Positions 8,406 through 15,579 of a stretch of DNA of 64,000 nt are shown in pieces. Every line of letters starts with the position of its first letter. Position 1 is the stretch's first letter. The notes beneath the pieces are model-generated. The model worked only from the letters and a program-made list of their open reading frames with translations. It made no database searches and had not been told where the DNA came from. A program made the translations under genes and the position numbers. Origin of the DNA: Taibaiella sp. (GTDB lineage Bacteria; Bacteroidota; Bacteroidia; Chitinophagales; Chitinophagaceae); assembly GCA_013815385.1 (NCBI GenBank), contig JACDGL010000006.1, positions 1 to 64,000 of the forward strand, read 5' to 3'.

Positions 8406-9428
8406 ATGAATGCCGAAAAACAAATAAAAGACCTGCTGGAAAAGCGTATACTAATAATAGATGGTGCTATGGGCACCATGATACAACGCCATAAACTGGA
8501 GGAGAAAGACTATCGTGGAGAACGATTTAAAGACTGGCATACCGATGTAAAGGGGAACAATGACCTGCTAAGCATTACACAGCCGGATATAATAAAAGAC
8601 ATACACAAACAATACCTGAAAGCAGGCGCTAATATCATTGAAACAAATACATTCAACTCGCAGCAGATATCGCTGGCAGACTATGATATGCAGGAGCTGG
8701 CCTATGAAATAAATGTGGCAGCTGCAAAAATTGCAAAGGAAGCAGTACAGGAGTATGCCGCCGAAAATAAGGTAAGCACTGACGACCTGTTTGTAGCGGG
8801 CGCTATAGGGCCTATGAATAAAACACTGTCTTTATCGCCCGATGTGAATGAGCCCGGCTACCGCGCAGTAACATTTGATGAAGTAGCAGAAAGATATTAC
8901 GAGCAGATAAAAGGACTGGCAGATGGCGGCGTGGATATACTGCTGGTAGAAACAATATTTGATACGCTGAATGCCAAGGCTGCTATCTATGCCATCAGCA
9001 AATATTTCCGCGATACCAAAACACAACTGCCGGTAATGATATCGGGAACGATTACCGATGCATCGGGGCGCACACTTAGCGGACAAACACTGGAAGCCTT
9101 TTATATATCAGTAATGCACGCAGACCCCATAAGTATAGGGCTGAACTGCGCATTGGGCGCACGCGAAATGAGGCCGCATGTAGAGGAGCTATCACGCATA
9201 GCATCGTGCTATGTAAGTGCCTATCCGAATGCAGGACTGCCGAATGCAATGGGTGAGTACGACGAAACACCTGAACAAACTGCAGCCATTATAGGCGAAT
9301 TTGCACAGGAAGGCTGGGTGAATATGGTAGGTGGCTGCTGCGGCACCACACCGGAGCATATAAAGGCTATAGCAGATGCCATGAAAAAATACGAGCCCAG
9401 GCCATTGCCAGATATGGTAGCAGCATAA
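8406..9428 (+). CDS. Homocysteine S-methyltransferase domain protein (N-terminal half of split MetH)
   Basis: A 340-residue TIM-barrel matching the first domain of cobalamin-dependent methionine synthase. It starts [18 protein letters not shown] and carries [10 protein letters not shown]. The zinc-binding cysteines are in GLNCALG and the terminal [11 protein letters not shown]. The enzyme module transfers a methyl group to homocysteine. Full MetH is about 1200 residues; the folate, cobalamin and activation domains are absent and not in the adjacent genes, so this is the split form in which they sit in a separate polypeptide. The ATG at 8406 is preferred to 8388 because the latter lies inside the promoter. 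Terminator at 9448. Confidence 0.9.
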   Translation: MNAEKQIKDLLEKRILIIDGAMGTMIQRHKLEEKDYRGERFKDWHTDVKGNNDLLSITQPDIIKDIHKQYLKAGANIIETNTFNSQQISLADYDMQELAYEINVAAAKIAKEAVQEYAAENKVSTDDLFVAGAIGPMNKTLSLSPDVNEPGYRAVTFDEVAERYYEQIKGLADGGVDILLVETIFDTLNAKAAIYAISKYFRDTKTQLPVMISGTITDASGRTLSGQTLEAFYISVMHADPISIGLNCALGAREMRPHVEELSRIASCYVSAYPNAGLPNAMGEYDETPEQTAAIIGEFAQEGWVNMVGGCCGTTPEHIKAIADAMKKYEPRPLPDMVAA

Positions 9429-9447
9429 AAAAAATAGAAGTTATATA

Positions 9448-9480
9448 AAGGATGCAGGTATTATCTGCATCCTTTTCTTA
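9448..9480 (+). terminator. Rho-independent terminator
   Basis: Ten-bp stem AAGGATGCAG / CTGCATCCTT with a 7-nt loop, followed by TTCTTATTTT; ends the homocysteine methyltransferase gene. Confidence 0.85.
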
Positions 9481-9532
9481 TTTTATACAATAAATAATAT
9501 CGTTATTCGGTTTTAGAAAAAAAACACGCAGC

Positions 9533-9826
9533 ATGAAAAAAACAGTCTTCTTTTTATTTATCAGCCTGCTTACCTGCGATGCATACGCCGGTGGTGTAGT
9601 AAAGCTGCATGGTGCGATAAAGAACAAGCTTTCTGATAGTGTACTTGTTTCCTATATGGTAGATGCACCCGGAGGCTGGCATGGCCCTGTTGCTTCACTA
9701 TATGGAGTGCAGGGTGTACCTTCTTATTTTATGGTAGGCAGGGAAGGAAAGTTTGCAGTATCAGAAGTATCGCGCCCAAGCGATTCGCTGGGGTTGATGA
9801 AGCAACTGGATAAGGCGCTGCAATAA
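9533..9826 (+). CDS. Small exported thioredoxin-fold relic lacking the catalytic segment
   Basis: A 97-residue protein with a signal peptide (1-19, cleavage near AYAG) and a short beta-rich piece (VKLHGAIKNKLSDSVLVSY), followed directly by what looks like the last third of a TlpA/AhpC-type thioredoxin: LYGVQGVPSYFMVGREGKF, with the cis-proline at Pro63. The CxxC active site and central helices are missing. Typical TlpA-like proteins are 150 residues or more after the signal peptide. The simplest reading is an in-frame internal deletion. It could be a non-functional relic or a small periplasmic protein with a new role. Confidence 0.6.
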   Translation: MKKTVFFLFISLLTCDAYAGGVVKLHGAIKNKLSDSVLVSYMVDAPGGWHGPVASLYGVQGVPSYFMVGREGKFAVSEVSRPSDSLGLMKQLDKALQ

Positions 9827-9834
9827 AGAAGCGT

Positions 9835-10434
9835 TCAGTTTGAGTTTCTTGAAGCAGGTTTTTCATTATCCTCCATCATAGGCTCTAAACGCTCCTGTTT
9901 TTGGTATTGCTTTTTCGTGTAGGGCTTTAAGCCGTAGGCTATGCGCGCATCGTTGACCAGTTTAAAATATTTTAAATCAGCAGCCATAAAGCTGATGTAA
10001 AAAAACTGGGCTAGGTCTATTTGCGATTTTGGCAAATGCCCTTTTTGTATTTCCCGTTTAAATTTGATCACTTGCGCAGGGTCATTAAACCATTCGGGGT
10101 ATTCTTTGCTCCAGTGTATCAATATTGCAAACGGATAGCAAGTTCCTTTTCCCAATAGTTGGGGGCACGGAAAACCTATGGTATCTATCAGGGTTTGTAA
10201 CCTTGAAAAATTTCTTTTGTCGGTTATGTATAATTCAGCTTGCCACCGTCTAATTGCTATAGAGTCTTTTTCTTTTTTAGCTACCTGCAATGAATCGCGT
10301 ACCGCCTGATCCTGGCGCTCCATTTCGCAAGCCAGTTTTCTTATTCTATCTGCTTCTATTGGTGTTAACCCTTGCGCGTAAGCAACCGAAAAGCTGATAA
10401 ACATCAGTGTAAGTATAGCAATACGATACAGCAT
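9835..10434 (-). CDS. Secreted protein of unknown function (DUF6624-like)
   Basis: A 199-residue protein with a signal peptide (1-20, cleavage near AYAQG). A helical region with ERQDQAVRD and TDKRNFSRLQTLIDTIGFP is followed by a block around ILIHWSKEYP. The spacing of QD..D, D..N..L..I...G.P and a later His resembles DUF6624 proteins of Bacteroidota; that assignment is tentative. The C-terminus is rich in charged residues. No catalytic residues can be named. It converges on the thioredoxin relic with 8 nt between the stops. Confidence 0.65.
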   Translation of the reverse strand: MLYRIAILTLMFISFSVAYAQGLTPIEADRIRKLACEMERQDQAVRDSLQVAKKEKDSIAIRRWQAELYITDKRNFSRLQTLIDTIGFPCPQLLGKGTCYPFAILIHWSKEYPEWFNDPAQVIKFKREIQKGHLPKSQIDLAQFFYISFMAADLKYFKLVNDARIAYGLKPYTKKQYQKQERLEPMMEDNEKPASRNSN

Positions 10435-10496
10435 AATTTATCTGAGCGAATCTATAAAGACAAAAGTATTTAATGTTTACTTAATCTCTTCATAAC

Positions 10497-10525
10497 ATTG
10501 CCGTTATACTAAAGTAGTCCCTTTG
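10497..10525 (+). promoter_or_regulatory. Probable promoter of the LpxH-like gene
   Basis: ATTG at 10497-10500, 17 nt, then TCCCTTTG at 10518-10525 (TAnnTTTG with one mismatch), 31 nt before the ATG at 10557. Confidence 0.5.
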
Positions 10526-10556
10526 TATAACCAAATGCTCTACCAGGGCACTTTAG

Positions 10557-11429
10557 ATGGCGAAAAGAGAAGTGGACATTGTAGTGCTGTCGGATATACA
10601 CCTCGGAACTTACGGCTGCCACGCCCGCGAACTACTCCAGTATCTAAAAAGTATAAAACCAAAAGCGGTAGTGCTGAATGGCGATATCATCGACATCTGG
10701 CAATTCAACAAGCGCTACTGGCCTGCCACACACATGATGGTAGTGCGCCACCTGGCAGGATATATGGCCAAGCAGATACCGGTGTACTACATTCCCGGCA
10801 ATCATGACGAGATGCTGCGCCGTTTCAAAAATTTCAGACTTGGGTCGCTGAAAATAACCAACAAGCTATCGCTGAAGATCAATAACGAAAAGATATGGAT
10901 CTTTCATGGGGATGTATTTGATGTGGTGATGCAGCACAGCCGCTGGCTGGCAAAGCTGGGTGCCATGGGGTATGATATCCTGATACTCATAAACCGGTTT
11001 GTGAATTTCATTTCAGAGAAGCTGGGGCACGGTAAAATATCGCTTTCTAAAAAGGTAAAGGACAGTGTAAAAGGTGCGGTAAAATTTATCAACAAATTTG
11101 AAGATACCGTCTGCGATATAGCCATAGAGAATAACTACGACTATGTGATATGCGGGCACATACACCACCCTGAAATAAAAAAAGTGACTACCAAAGAAGG
11201 TACCGTAACCTATATGAATTCGGGCGACTGGATAGAAAACCTGACGGCGCTGGAGTATAATGATAATGCCTGGAAGGTGTATAAGTATGCGGACGACCCG
11301 GTGGCACAGGCTATAGATGTAGAAAGGAAGCGGCATAAGAAAGATACCGCCAAAGCAATGATGGCGAGCCTGATGCAGGAATTCAATATCACGAATAACT
11401 TATCACACGAATCTCCCGAAGCAGCCTAA
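10557..11429 (+). CDS. LpxH-like calcineurin metallophosphoesterase
   Basis: A 290-residue cytosolic phosphoesterase with all five metal-site blocks: LSDIHLG (Asp13, His15), NGDIIDIW, GNHDE, FHGDVFD and GHIHHPE. It resembles the UDP-2,3-diacylglucosamine pyrophosphatase (LpxH) group, which cleaves the pyrophosphate of a lipid A precursor. It is somewhat longer than E. coli LpxH (240), with a basic insertion before the last block and an extra C-terminal tail. The stop is only 12 nt before a glycosyltransferase gene, so the two are probably co-transcribed and act on envelope lipids or glycans. The exact substrate is inferred. Confidence 0.85.
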   Translation: MAKREVDIVVLSDIHLGTYGCHARELLQYLKSIKPKAVVLNGDIIDIWQFNKRYWPATHMMVVRHLAGYMAKQIPVYYIPGNHDEMLRRFKNFRLGSLKITNKLSLKINNEKIWIFHGDVFDVVMQHSRWLAKLGAMGYDILILINRFVNFISEKLGHGKISLSKKVKDSVKGAVKFINKFEDTVCDIAIENNYDYVICGHIHHPEIKKVTTKEGTVTYMNSGDWIENLTALEYNDNAWKVYKYADDPVAQAIDVERKRHKKDTAKAMMASLMQEFNITNNLSHESPEAA

Positions 11430-11441
11430 AACACAACAACT

Positions 11442-12482
11442 TTGAAAATTTTATTTGCAATTCAGGGCACAGGTAACGGACACCTGAGCCGTGCACGAGA
11501 TGTATATCCCGAACTGTGCAAGTATGGGGAGGTAGATGTATTGATAAGCGGTATACAGGCCGATGTGAAAGTTCCCTTCCCGGTAAAATATACCTACTAC
11601 GGCATGAGCTTTATTTTTGGCAGTCATGGCGGTGTAGATATGCTGAAGACCGCTAAGACCCTGAAGCTGGGCCGGCTGATAAAAGATATAAAGCAATTAC
11701 CGGTAGCAGACTACGACCTGGTGATCAATGATTTTGAACCCGTATCGGCATGGGCATGCAGGCTGAAGAAGATACCATGCATATCGCTGAGCCACCAGAG
11801 CGCAGTGCTGGCACCGGAAGCTCCCAGGTCAGGACCTGATATAATGGGACTGCTGGTACTGAAATATTATGCGCCTGTTAGCGCCAGCTATGGCTTTCAT
11901 TTTAAAGCATACTCAAAGAATGTGTATACACCGGTGATCAGGAAACAGGTAAGGGAATTAATGCCTGCGGATGAAGGGCACTACACCGTGTACCTGCCTG
12001 CGTACGATGATGCAACATTGATAGCCAACTTATCGCAGTTTAAGGAAGTGCAATGGCACGTGTTCTCCAAGCACAATAAGCAACCAATAGTACAGGACAA
12101 TGTAAGTGTATGGCCCATAGAAAATGATGCCTTCCTTAAGAGCATGGCCAGCTGCACTGGCCTGCTATGCGGGGCGGGATTTGAAGGGCCGGCAGAGGCA
12201 ATGCACCTGGGCAAGAAGGTAATGGTGATACCCATGCATGCACAGTATGAGCAGCAATGTAATGCCGCAGCAATACAGCAACTGGGAGTACCGGTAATAA
12301 AATCGCTATCGAAGAAATACTATGCTACTATACGCGAGTGGATAAGCAGCGGTAAGCCCGTAGCGGTGAATTACCCTGATATAACCGAAACCATTATCAA
12401 AAACCTGGTATACGACCATGCACCGCAATATAGCAGCGATGTACAAAAAAAACTTGCCGCACCTGGCCTCACTAGTGTATGA
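11442..12482 (+). CDS. Glycosyltransferase of the MurG/GT28-like 'VC2487' type
   Basis: A 346-residue GT-B fold protein. It opens with the nucleotide-sugar glycosyltransferase motif KILFAIQGTGNGHLSRA and has a C-terminal donor-site block, CGAGFEGPAEAMHLGKK. Translation must begin at the TTG at 11442: there is no ATG between the previous stop (11429) and the conserved N-terminus. It is cytosolic or membrane-peripheral and lies directly behind the LpxH-like phosphatase, suggesting a shared envelope-lipid pathway. The acceptor is unknown. Confidence 0.8.
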   Translation: MKILFAIQGTGNGHLSRARDVYPELCKYGEVDVLISGIQADVKVPFPVKYTYYGMSFIFGSHGGVDMLKTAKTLKLGRLIKDIKQLPVADYDLVINDFEPVSAWACRLKKIPCISLSHQSAVLAPEAPRSGPDIMGLLVLKYYAPVSASYGFHFKAYSKNVYTPVIRKQVRELMPADEGHYTVYLPAYDDATLIANLSQFKEVQWHVFSKHNKQPIVQDNVSVWPIENDAFLKSMASCTGLLCGAGFEGPAEAMHLGKKVMVIPMHAQYEQQCNAAAIQQLGVPVIKSLSKKYYATIREWISSGKPVAVNYPDITETIIKNLVYDHAPQYSSDVQKKLAAPGLTSV

Positions 12483-12514
12483 TATGCTGCACAGGGTAAA
12501 TGAGTTGCTGATAG

Positions 12515-13291
12515 CTATTTACCTTTAAAAACAGGCTTACGCTTTTCGAGGAAGGCGGTAACCCCTTCCTTAAAATCTTCCGACTGGCCTGCTGCCACTT
12601 GCATTTCTTTCTCTTTCTGTAGCTGCTCCGATAAAGTATTGCTGTAAGATATATTCAGCAGGTGCTTGGTAAGCCCTATGCCTTTGGTGGGCATCTGTGC
12701 AAGGCTGGTAGCGACCTTTTTAGCGGCGCTTTCAAATTGATCCTCAGGAAAGGCTTTGTAGATCATACCCATCGCTACTGCTTCTGTTGCCGTTACTTTA
12801 TCACCCGTCATGGTAAGTGCCAATGCACGCTGCATACCTACGAGGCGCGGAAGGAAGAACGTTCCCCCGCTATCCGGTATCAATCCTATTTTGCTGAATG
12901 CCTGTATAAAGGTTGCACTCTCGCAGGCCAGCACTATATCGCAGGCCAGGGCAATGTTAGCTCCTGCGCCCGCGGCTACACCATTCACTGCGGCAATTAT
13001 TGGCTTCTCTATATCGCGCAGCAATTCTATTATAGGGTTGTAATGCTCTGCTACAATTCTTTCCAGCTCAGGCCCCTGTGGGTCGGTAGCTTCAGAAAGG
13101 TCCTGCCCCGCGCAAAATCCTTTTCCTGCGCCGGTTATATAGATGCAGCGGATCTCTGCATCTTCGGCACATTCTTTTAAATGCTGCTGCAGCCCCATAG
13201 CCATATCGCGGTTGAAGCTGTTGTATTTCTCAGGGCGGTTAAGGGTTATATAACCCACTCCATTTTCTTTGTGCAGTAGTACGGCGCTCAT
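12515..13291 (-). CDS. paaG: Enoyl-CoA hydratase/isomerase, PaaG-like
   Basis: A 258-residue crotonase-fold enzyme. The CoA/oxyanion blocks are GKGFCAGQDLSE (residues about 56-67) and NGVAAGAGANIALACDIV. GFCAGQDL is typical of PaaG, the 1,2-epoxyphenylacetyl-CoA isomerase of the aerobic phenylacetate pathway. Another paa gene, paaE, is at 29380, so the pathway genes are dispersed. Other crotonases share the fold, so a general enoyl-CoA hydratase remains possible. It follows the two lipoprotein genes on the same strand and ends convergently with the glycosyltransferase. Confidence 0.8.
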   Translation of the reverse strand: MSAVLLHKENGVGYITLNRPEKYNSFNRDMAMGLQQHLKECAEDAEIRCIYITGAGKGFCAGQDLSEATDPQGPELERIVAEHYNPIIELLRDIEKPIIAAVNGVAAGAGANIALACDIVLACESATFIQAFSKIGLIPDSGGTFFLPRLVGMQRALALTMTGDKVTATEAVAMGMIYKAFPEDQFESAAKKVATSLAQMPTKGIGLTKHLLNISYSNTLSEQLQKEKEMQVAAGQSEDFKEGVTAFLEKRKPVFKGK

Positions 13292-13297
13292 TGATTC

Positions 13298-13723
13298 TTA
13301 TTTACACAGCAAATGTAGCACACTGTCTATATTATTCACATCGAGGTACATTACATCGTATATCTTTTTGTTTGCTGTGCGTACAATACCTATGCCGCCG
13401 CCAACATATATATTTCGATCAGTATTTTCAGTTGTGTCCTTGAAAACGTGCATAGATTCACTCACAGCTTTTCTGTACATTACATTTTCTGAAATCAGAA
13501 ATACCCCGTTCCTTATTTGTCTACGTAACATAAGAGAGGTATTAATACACCCTTGACATCCATTTTTAGATATTAATATATAGTTACAACTATCCTGTTG
13601 CATTTCAAAGTGGAATGTTTCATTCAGATATTTATTGAAACCACTATCATTATACTTATTACCAGGTTTACTACAAGAAGCAATCATAGCTAACAACACT
13701 ATACTATATCTGATACGCATCAA
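13298..13723 (-). CDS. Lipoprotein with a thioredoxin-like CxxC motif
   Basis: A 141-residue lipoprotein: signal peptide with lipobox IASC (Cys17). A mature beta/alpha domain carries ILISKNGCQGCINTSL, a CxxC placed after a beta strand as in thioredoxin-fold proteins, and a glycine-rich turn VGGGIGIV. It overlaps the end of the upstream lipoprotein gene by 20 nt, so the two are co-translated. Small CxxC lipoproteins paired with propeller-like lipoproteins are common in Bacteroidota, with unknown role. AT-rich relative to flanks. Confidence 0.7.
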   Translation of the reverse strand: MMRIRYSIVLLAMIASCSKPGNKYNDSGFNKYLNETFHFEMQQDSCNYILISKNGCQGCINTSLMLRRQIRNGVFLISENVMYRKAVSESMHVFKDTTENTDRNIYVGGGIGIVRTANKKIYDVMYLDVNNIDSVLHLLCK

Positions 13724-14768
13724 TTATTATTTTTGCATTGTGCTTATACATTCTGTGCATATAAAGGACATTATTATAATAATAAAAGTTATAGTAAAAA
13801 TAGTCAATTAGGTTAGCTGCACGATATTGCCTTATTATTTTAAAACTCTTGTCAATTACACTAATTAATACTGACTTATCTTCTGGTAAAGGCTGATAGA
13901 TTTCATTTTTATCGTTGTTTTCTATTTTTAACGTCTGCATTAGCAAAAAGTTAGACGAAACAGGATCATACATCAATTTTAGATTCTTGTCTGTGCGTAT
14001 GTCATGTTGTTTGTTATAATATAGTGAATGCATGCTATCCATATCCACTGGGTACATATAATTTTTATGAATTCCATTTACTTCATAGTTACGGGTAGTG
14101 TGAGTATCCATATTCCTGATGTGAATTGTAGTTTCTGCCCCATATATATAAGCGCATACAGAATCAGACATCTGGCAGGTAGCAGGAAAGGTTTCGCCAT
14201 AAAGATTTTTAGTGTACTCGGGCGGAAAGTTGCCAAATGTATCTTGTACCGTCAGTATAGTGTCGTTAATTTTGTATTGTACAAAATGAACTAGCGCAAA
14301 AAAACTAATGTCATCTTTCTGAATCTTAGGATGAGGTGGTAGTGCGAAGAGAACAAGTGAGTTATTAATTAATTTTGGCTCAAGTGGAAATTGTATACAA
14401 ACTTGGTTTTTAGGCAAATCATATTGTCGTGTATCATTATGGTTATAGATTGTCAAGTTTTGCTGTGGTATATTTAATATACATAGGGCGCCGTGTGATA
14501 CTGAAAAACAGTATCGGTCTGTTATTGTATTACCAATATAGAAACTATCCAGTAATTGCCTGGCATTCCAAACCTCAACATACGAATGTCGGTTTATGAA
14601 AGCGAAATTTACTTCGTTGTTATTGATGGTATATGAAATGGCCTCTTCGGCCGATGAGCGGTCTATAACAATGCTGTCGATTTTTTTCAGTCCACTTACA
14701 TCAGGATTGTTAGAACTTTTGCACGATGCAACTAATAAAACAAAAAGAACAATCAGAGAATATTTCAT
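13704..14768 (-). CDS. Lipoprotein, probable beta-propeller (DUF4221-like)
   Basis: A 354-residue lipoprotein with lipobox VASC (Cys16). The mature part alternates short beta segments with Tyr, Asn and Asp turns, and contains FGNFPPEYTKNLYG and MYDPVSSNFLLMQ, consistent with a six-bladed propeller of the DUF4221/BF3164 kind. It overlaps the CxxC lipoprotein by 20 nt, implying a functional pair on the periplasmic side of a membrane. The region is AT-rich compared with the genes on either side, hinting at transfer. No ligand can be named. Confidence 0.65.
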   Translation of the reverse strand: MKYSLIVLFVLLVASCKSSNNPDVSGLKKIDSIVIDRSSAEEAISYTINNNEVNFAFINRHSYVEVWNARQLLDSFYIGNTITDRYCFSVSHGALCILNIPQQNLTIYNHNDTRQYDLPKNQVCIQFPLEPKLINNSLVLFALPPHPKIQKDDISFFALVHFVQYKINDTILTVQDTFGNFPPEYTKNLYGETFPATCQMSDSVCAYIYGAETTIHIRNMDTHTTRNYEVNGIHKNYMYPVDMDSMHSLYYNKQHDIRTDKNLKLMYDPVSSNFLLMQTLKIENNDKNEIYQPLPEDKSVLISVIDKSFKIIRQYRAANLIDYFYYNFYYYNNVLYMHRMYKHNAKIIIDAYQI

Positions 14769-14808
14769 GCTGAGGGGGTACGCAGTTTACGTATTACATG
14801 TATGCCGA

Positions 14809-15258
14809 TTAATGAGTTAATTCCAGCTTTTTACGCGTGTTCATTACACTCGCGTTTTTTAAATGCAGGTTTTCAATAACCTTTAGCTTGTATTCCCGGT
14901 TAAACGCCTCCTGTGAAACTTTAAAATAAGTTGCCAGTGTGCGTATTACCTCTCTCGATAGCCCCTTTTTATAATGCAGTATATCAGAAACCAGCCCTTT
15001 GCTTACACCTAAAATAGTTACAAGGTCTTTTGATCGGAGATGATGCTCTTCCATTAGATGCTTTAACAGTGAAATGGGATCTACGTCTGCAAAGCTATTA
15101 TGTTCTTTATCCCATTTTTCAATAAGAAAAGTCAGTAATTCTATTTCATCATCCACTTCTTTTGCGGCGCCTTCCTTTTCCAGCAGCGCTTCAAGCGTAT
15201 TACAGTATTTGCTGTACTGCCTCAACGTCTTAATGATCTTATATTTTAGTGTTTCCAT
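14809..15258 (-). CDS. higA: HigA-family antitoxin / HTH transcriptional regulator
   Basis: A 149-residue protein. The N-terminal half is an acidic helical region (EVDDEIELLTFLIEKW). The C-terminal half is a Cro/CI-type helix-turn-helix: DPISLLKHLMEEHHLRSKDL, then GVSKGLVSDILHYKKGLS, then VIRTLATYFKVSQEAF. This is the architecture of HigA antitoxins, which neutralise HigB RNases and repress their shared promoter. Upstream on the same strand only a C-terminal scrap of higB remains, so this antitoxin has no local toxin. A palindrome at 15396-15416 is the likely operator. Confidence 0.85.
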   Translation of the reverse strand: METLKYKIIKTLRQYSKYCNTLEALLEKEGAAKEVDDEIELLTFLIEKWDKEHNSFADVDPISLLKHLMEEHHLRSKDLVTILGVSKGLVSDILHYKKGLSREVIRTLATYFKVSQEAFNREYKLKVIENLHLKNASVMNTRKKLELTH

Positions 15259-15288
15259 GCGTGCTATTTTTTATAATGCGCTAATAAA

Positions 15289-15382
15289 TACTTATCACGT
15301 ATTGCTTACCCTTCCTGCATAGTTCTGTGTATTCCGCGTGTGTTCCTATCCAGCAAATAAAGAGATGCACTTGTTCTATATA
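15289..15382 (-). pseudogene. higB: higB toxin remnant (C-terminal fragment)
   Basis: In the minus-strand frame ending with TAG near 15290, the last residues read HLFICWIGTHAEYTELC followed by RKGKQYVISIY. This matches the C-terminal beta-strand and catalytic-end motif of HigB mRNA interferases (IGTHAEYD..). Upstream of it, the frame runs straight into the promoter and operator, so the first two-thirds of the toxin, including the fold core, is gone. A GTG could allow a 29-residue peptide, but no active RNase. It lies 31 nt before higA in the normal toxin-antitoxin order. Confidence 0.75.
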
Positions 15383-15416
15383 CAAAGATAAACAAAAGTT
15401 CACAAAAAGTGAACTT
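15383..15416 (-). promoter_or_regulatory. higBA promoter with palindromic operator
   Basis: On the minus strand, TATCTTTG (15390-15383) is a perfect Bacteroidota -7 box. Immediately upstream is a perfect inverted repeat, AAGTTCAC - 5 nt - GTGAACTT (15396-15416), covering the -33 to -15 region. This is where a HigA dimer would be expected to block transcription. Confidence 0.7.
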
Positions 15417-15579
15417 CTAAGTTCGACCCTCGCCAACCTATTATAGAGACACCGACAGTGAGTGCAAATTATAAGAATAGCATTCATCTGTCATTATAAA
15501 GTAATAGTATTATTAAGGCAGGCTAAGTATTGTGCAGCCCATTGTTGCGTTGTATATTAGAAAACTTTTTGGATAAGAC

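Noticed and set aside
12662-13180. 172-residue plus-strand frame over the PaaG-like gene
   Set aside because: Antisense shadow: Cys/Tyr-rich translation with no domain, opposite a clear crotonase.
15410-15440. TTCGACC near 15423 as a possible tRNA T-arm
   Set aside because: The flanking bases do not pair into a T-stem, and no acceptor, D or anticodon arms could be folded around it.
14809-15487. Complete HigBA toxin-antitoxin system
   Set aside because: The HigB frame contains only the C-terminal motif; its upstream part is promoter and operator sequence.
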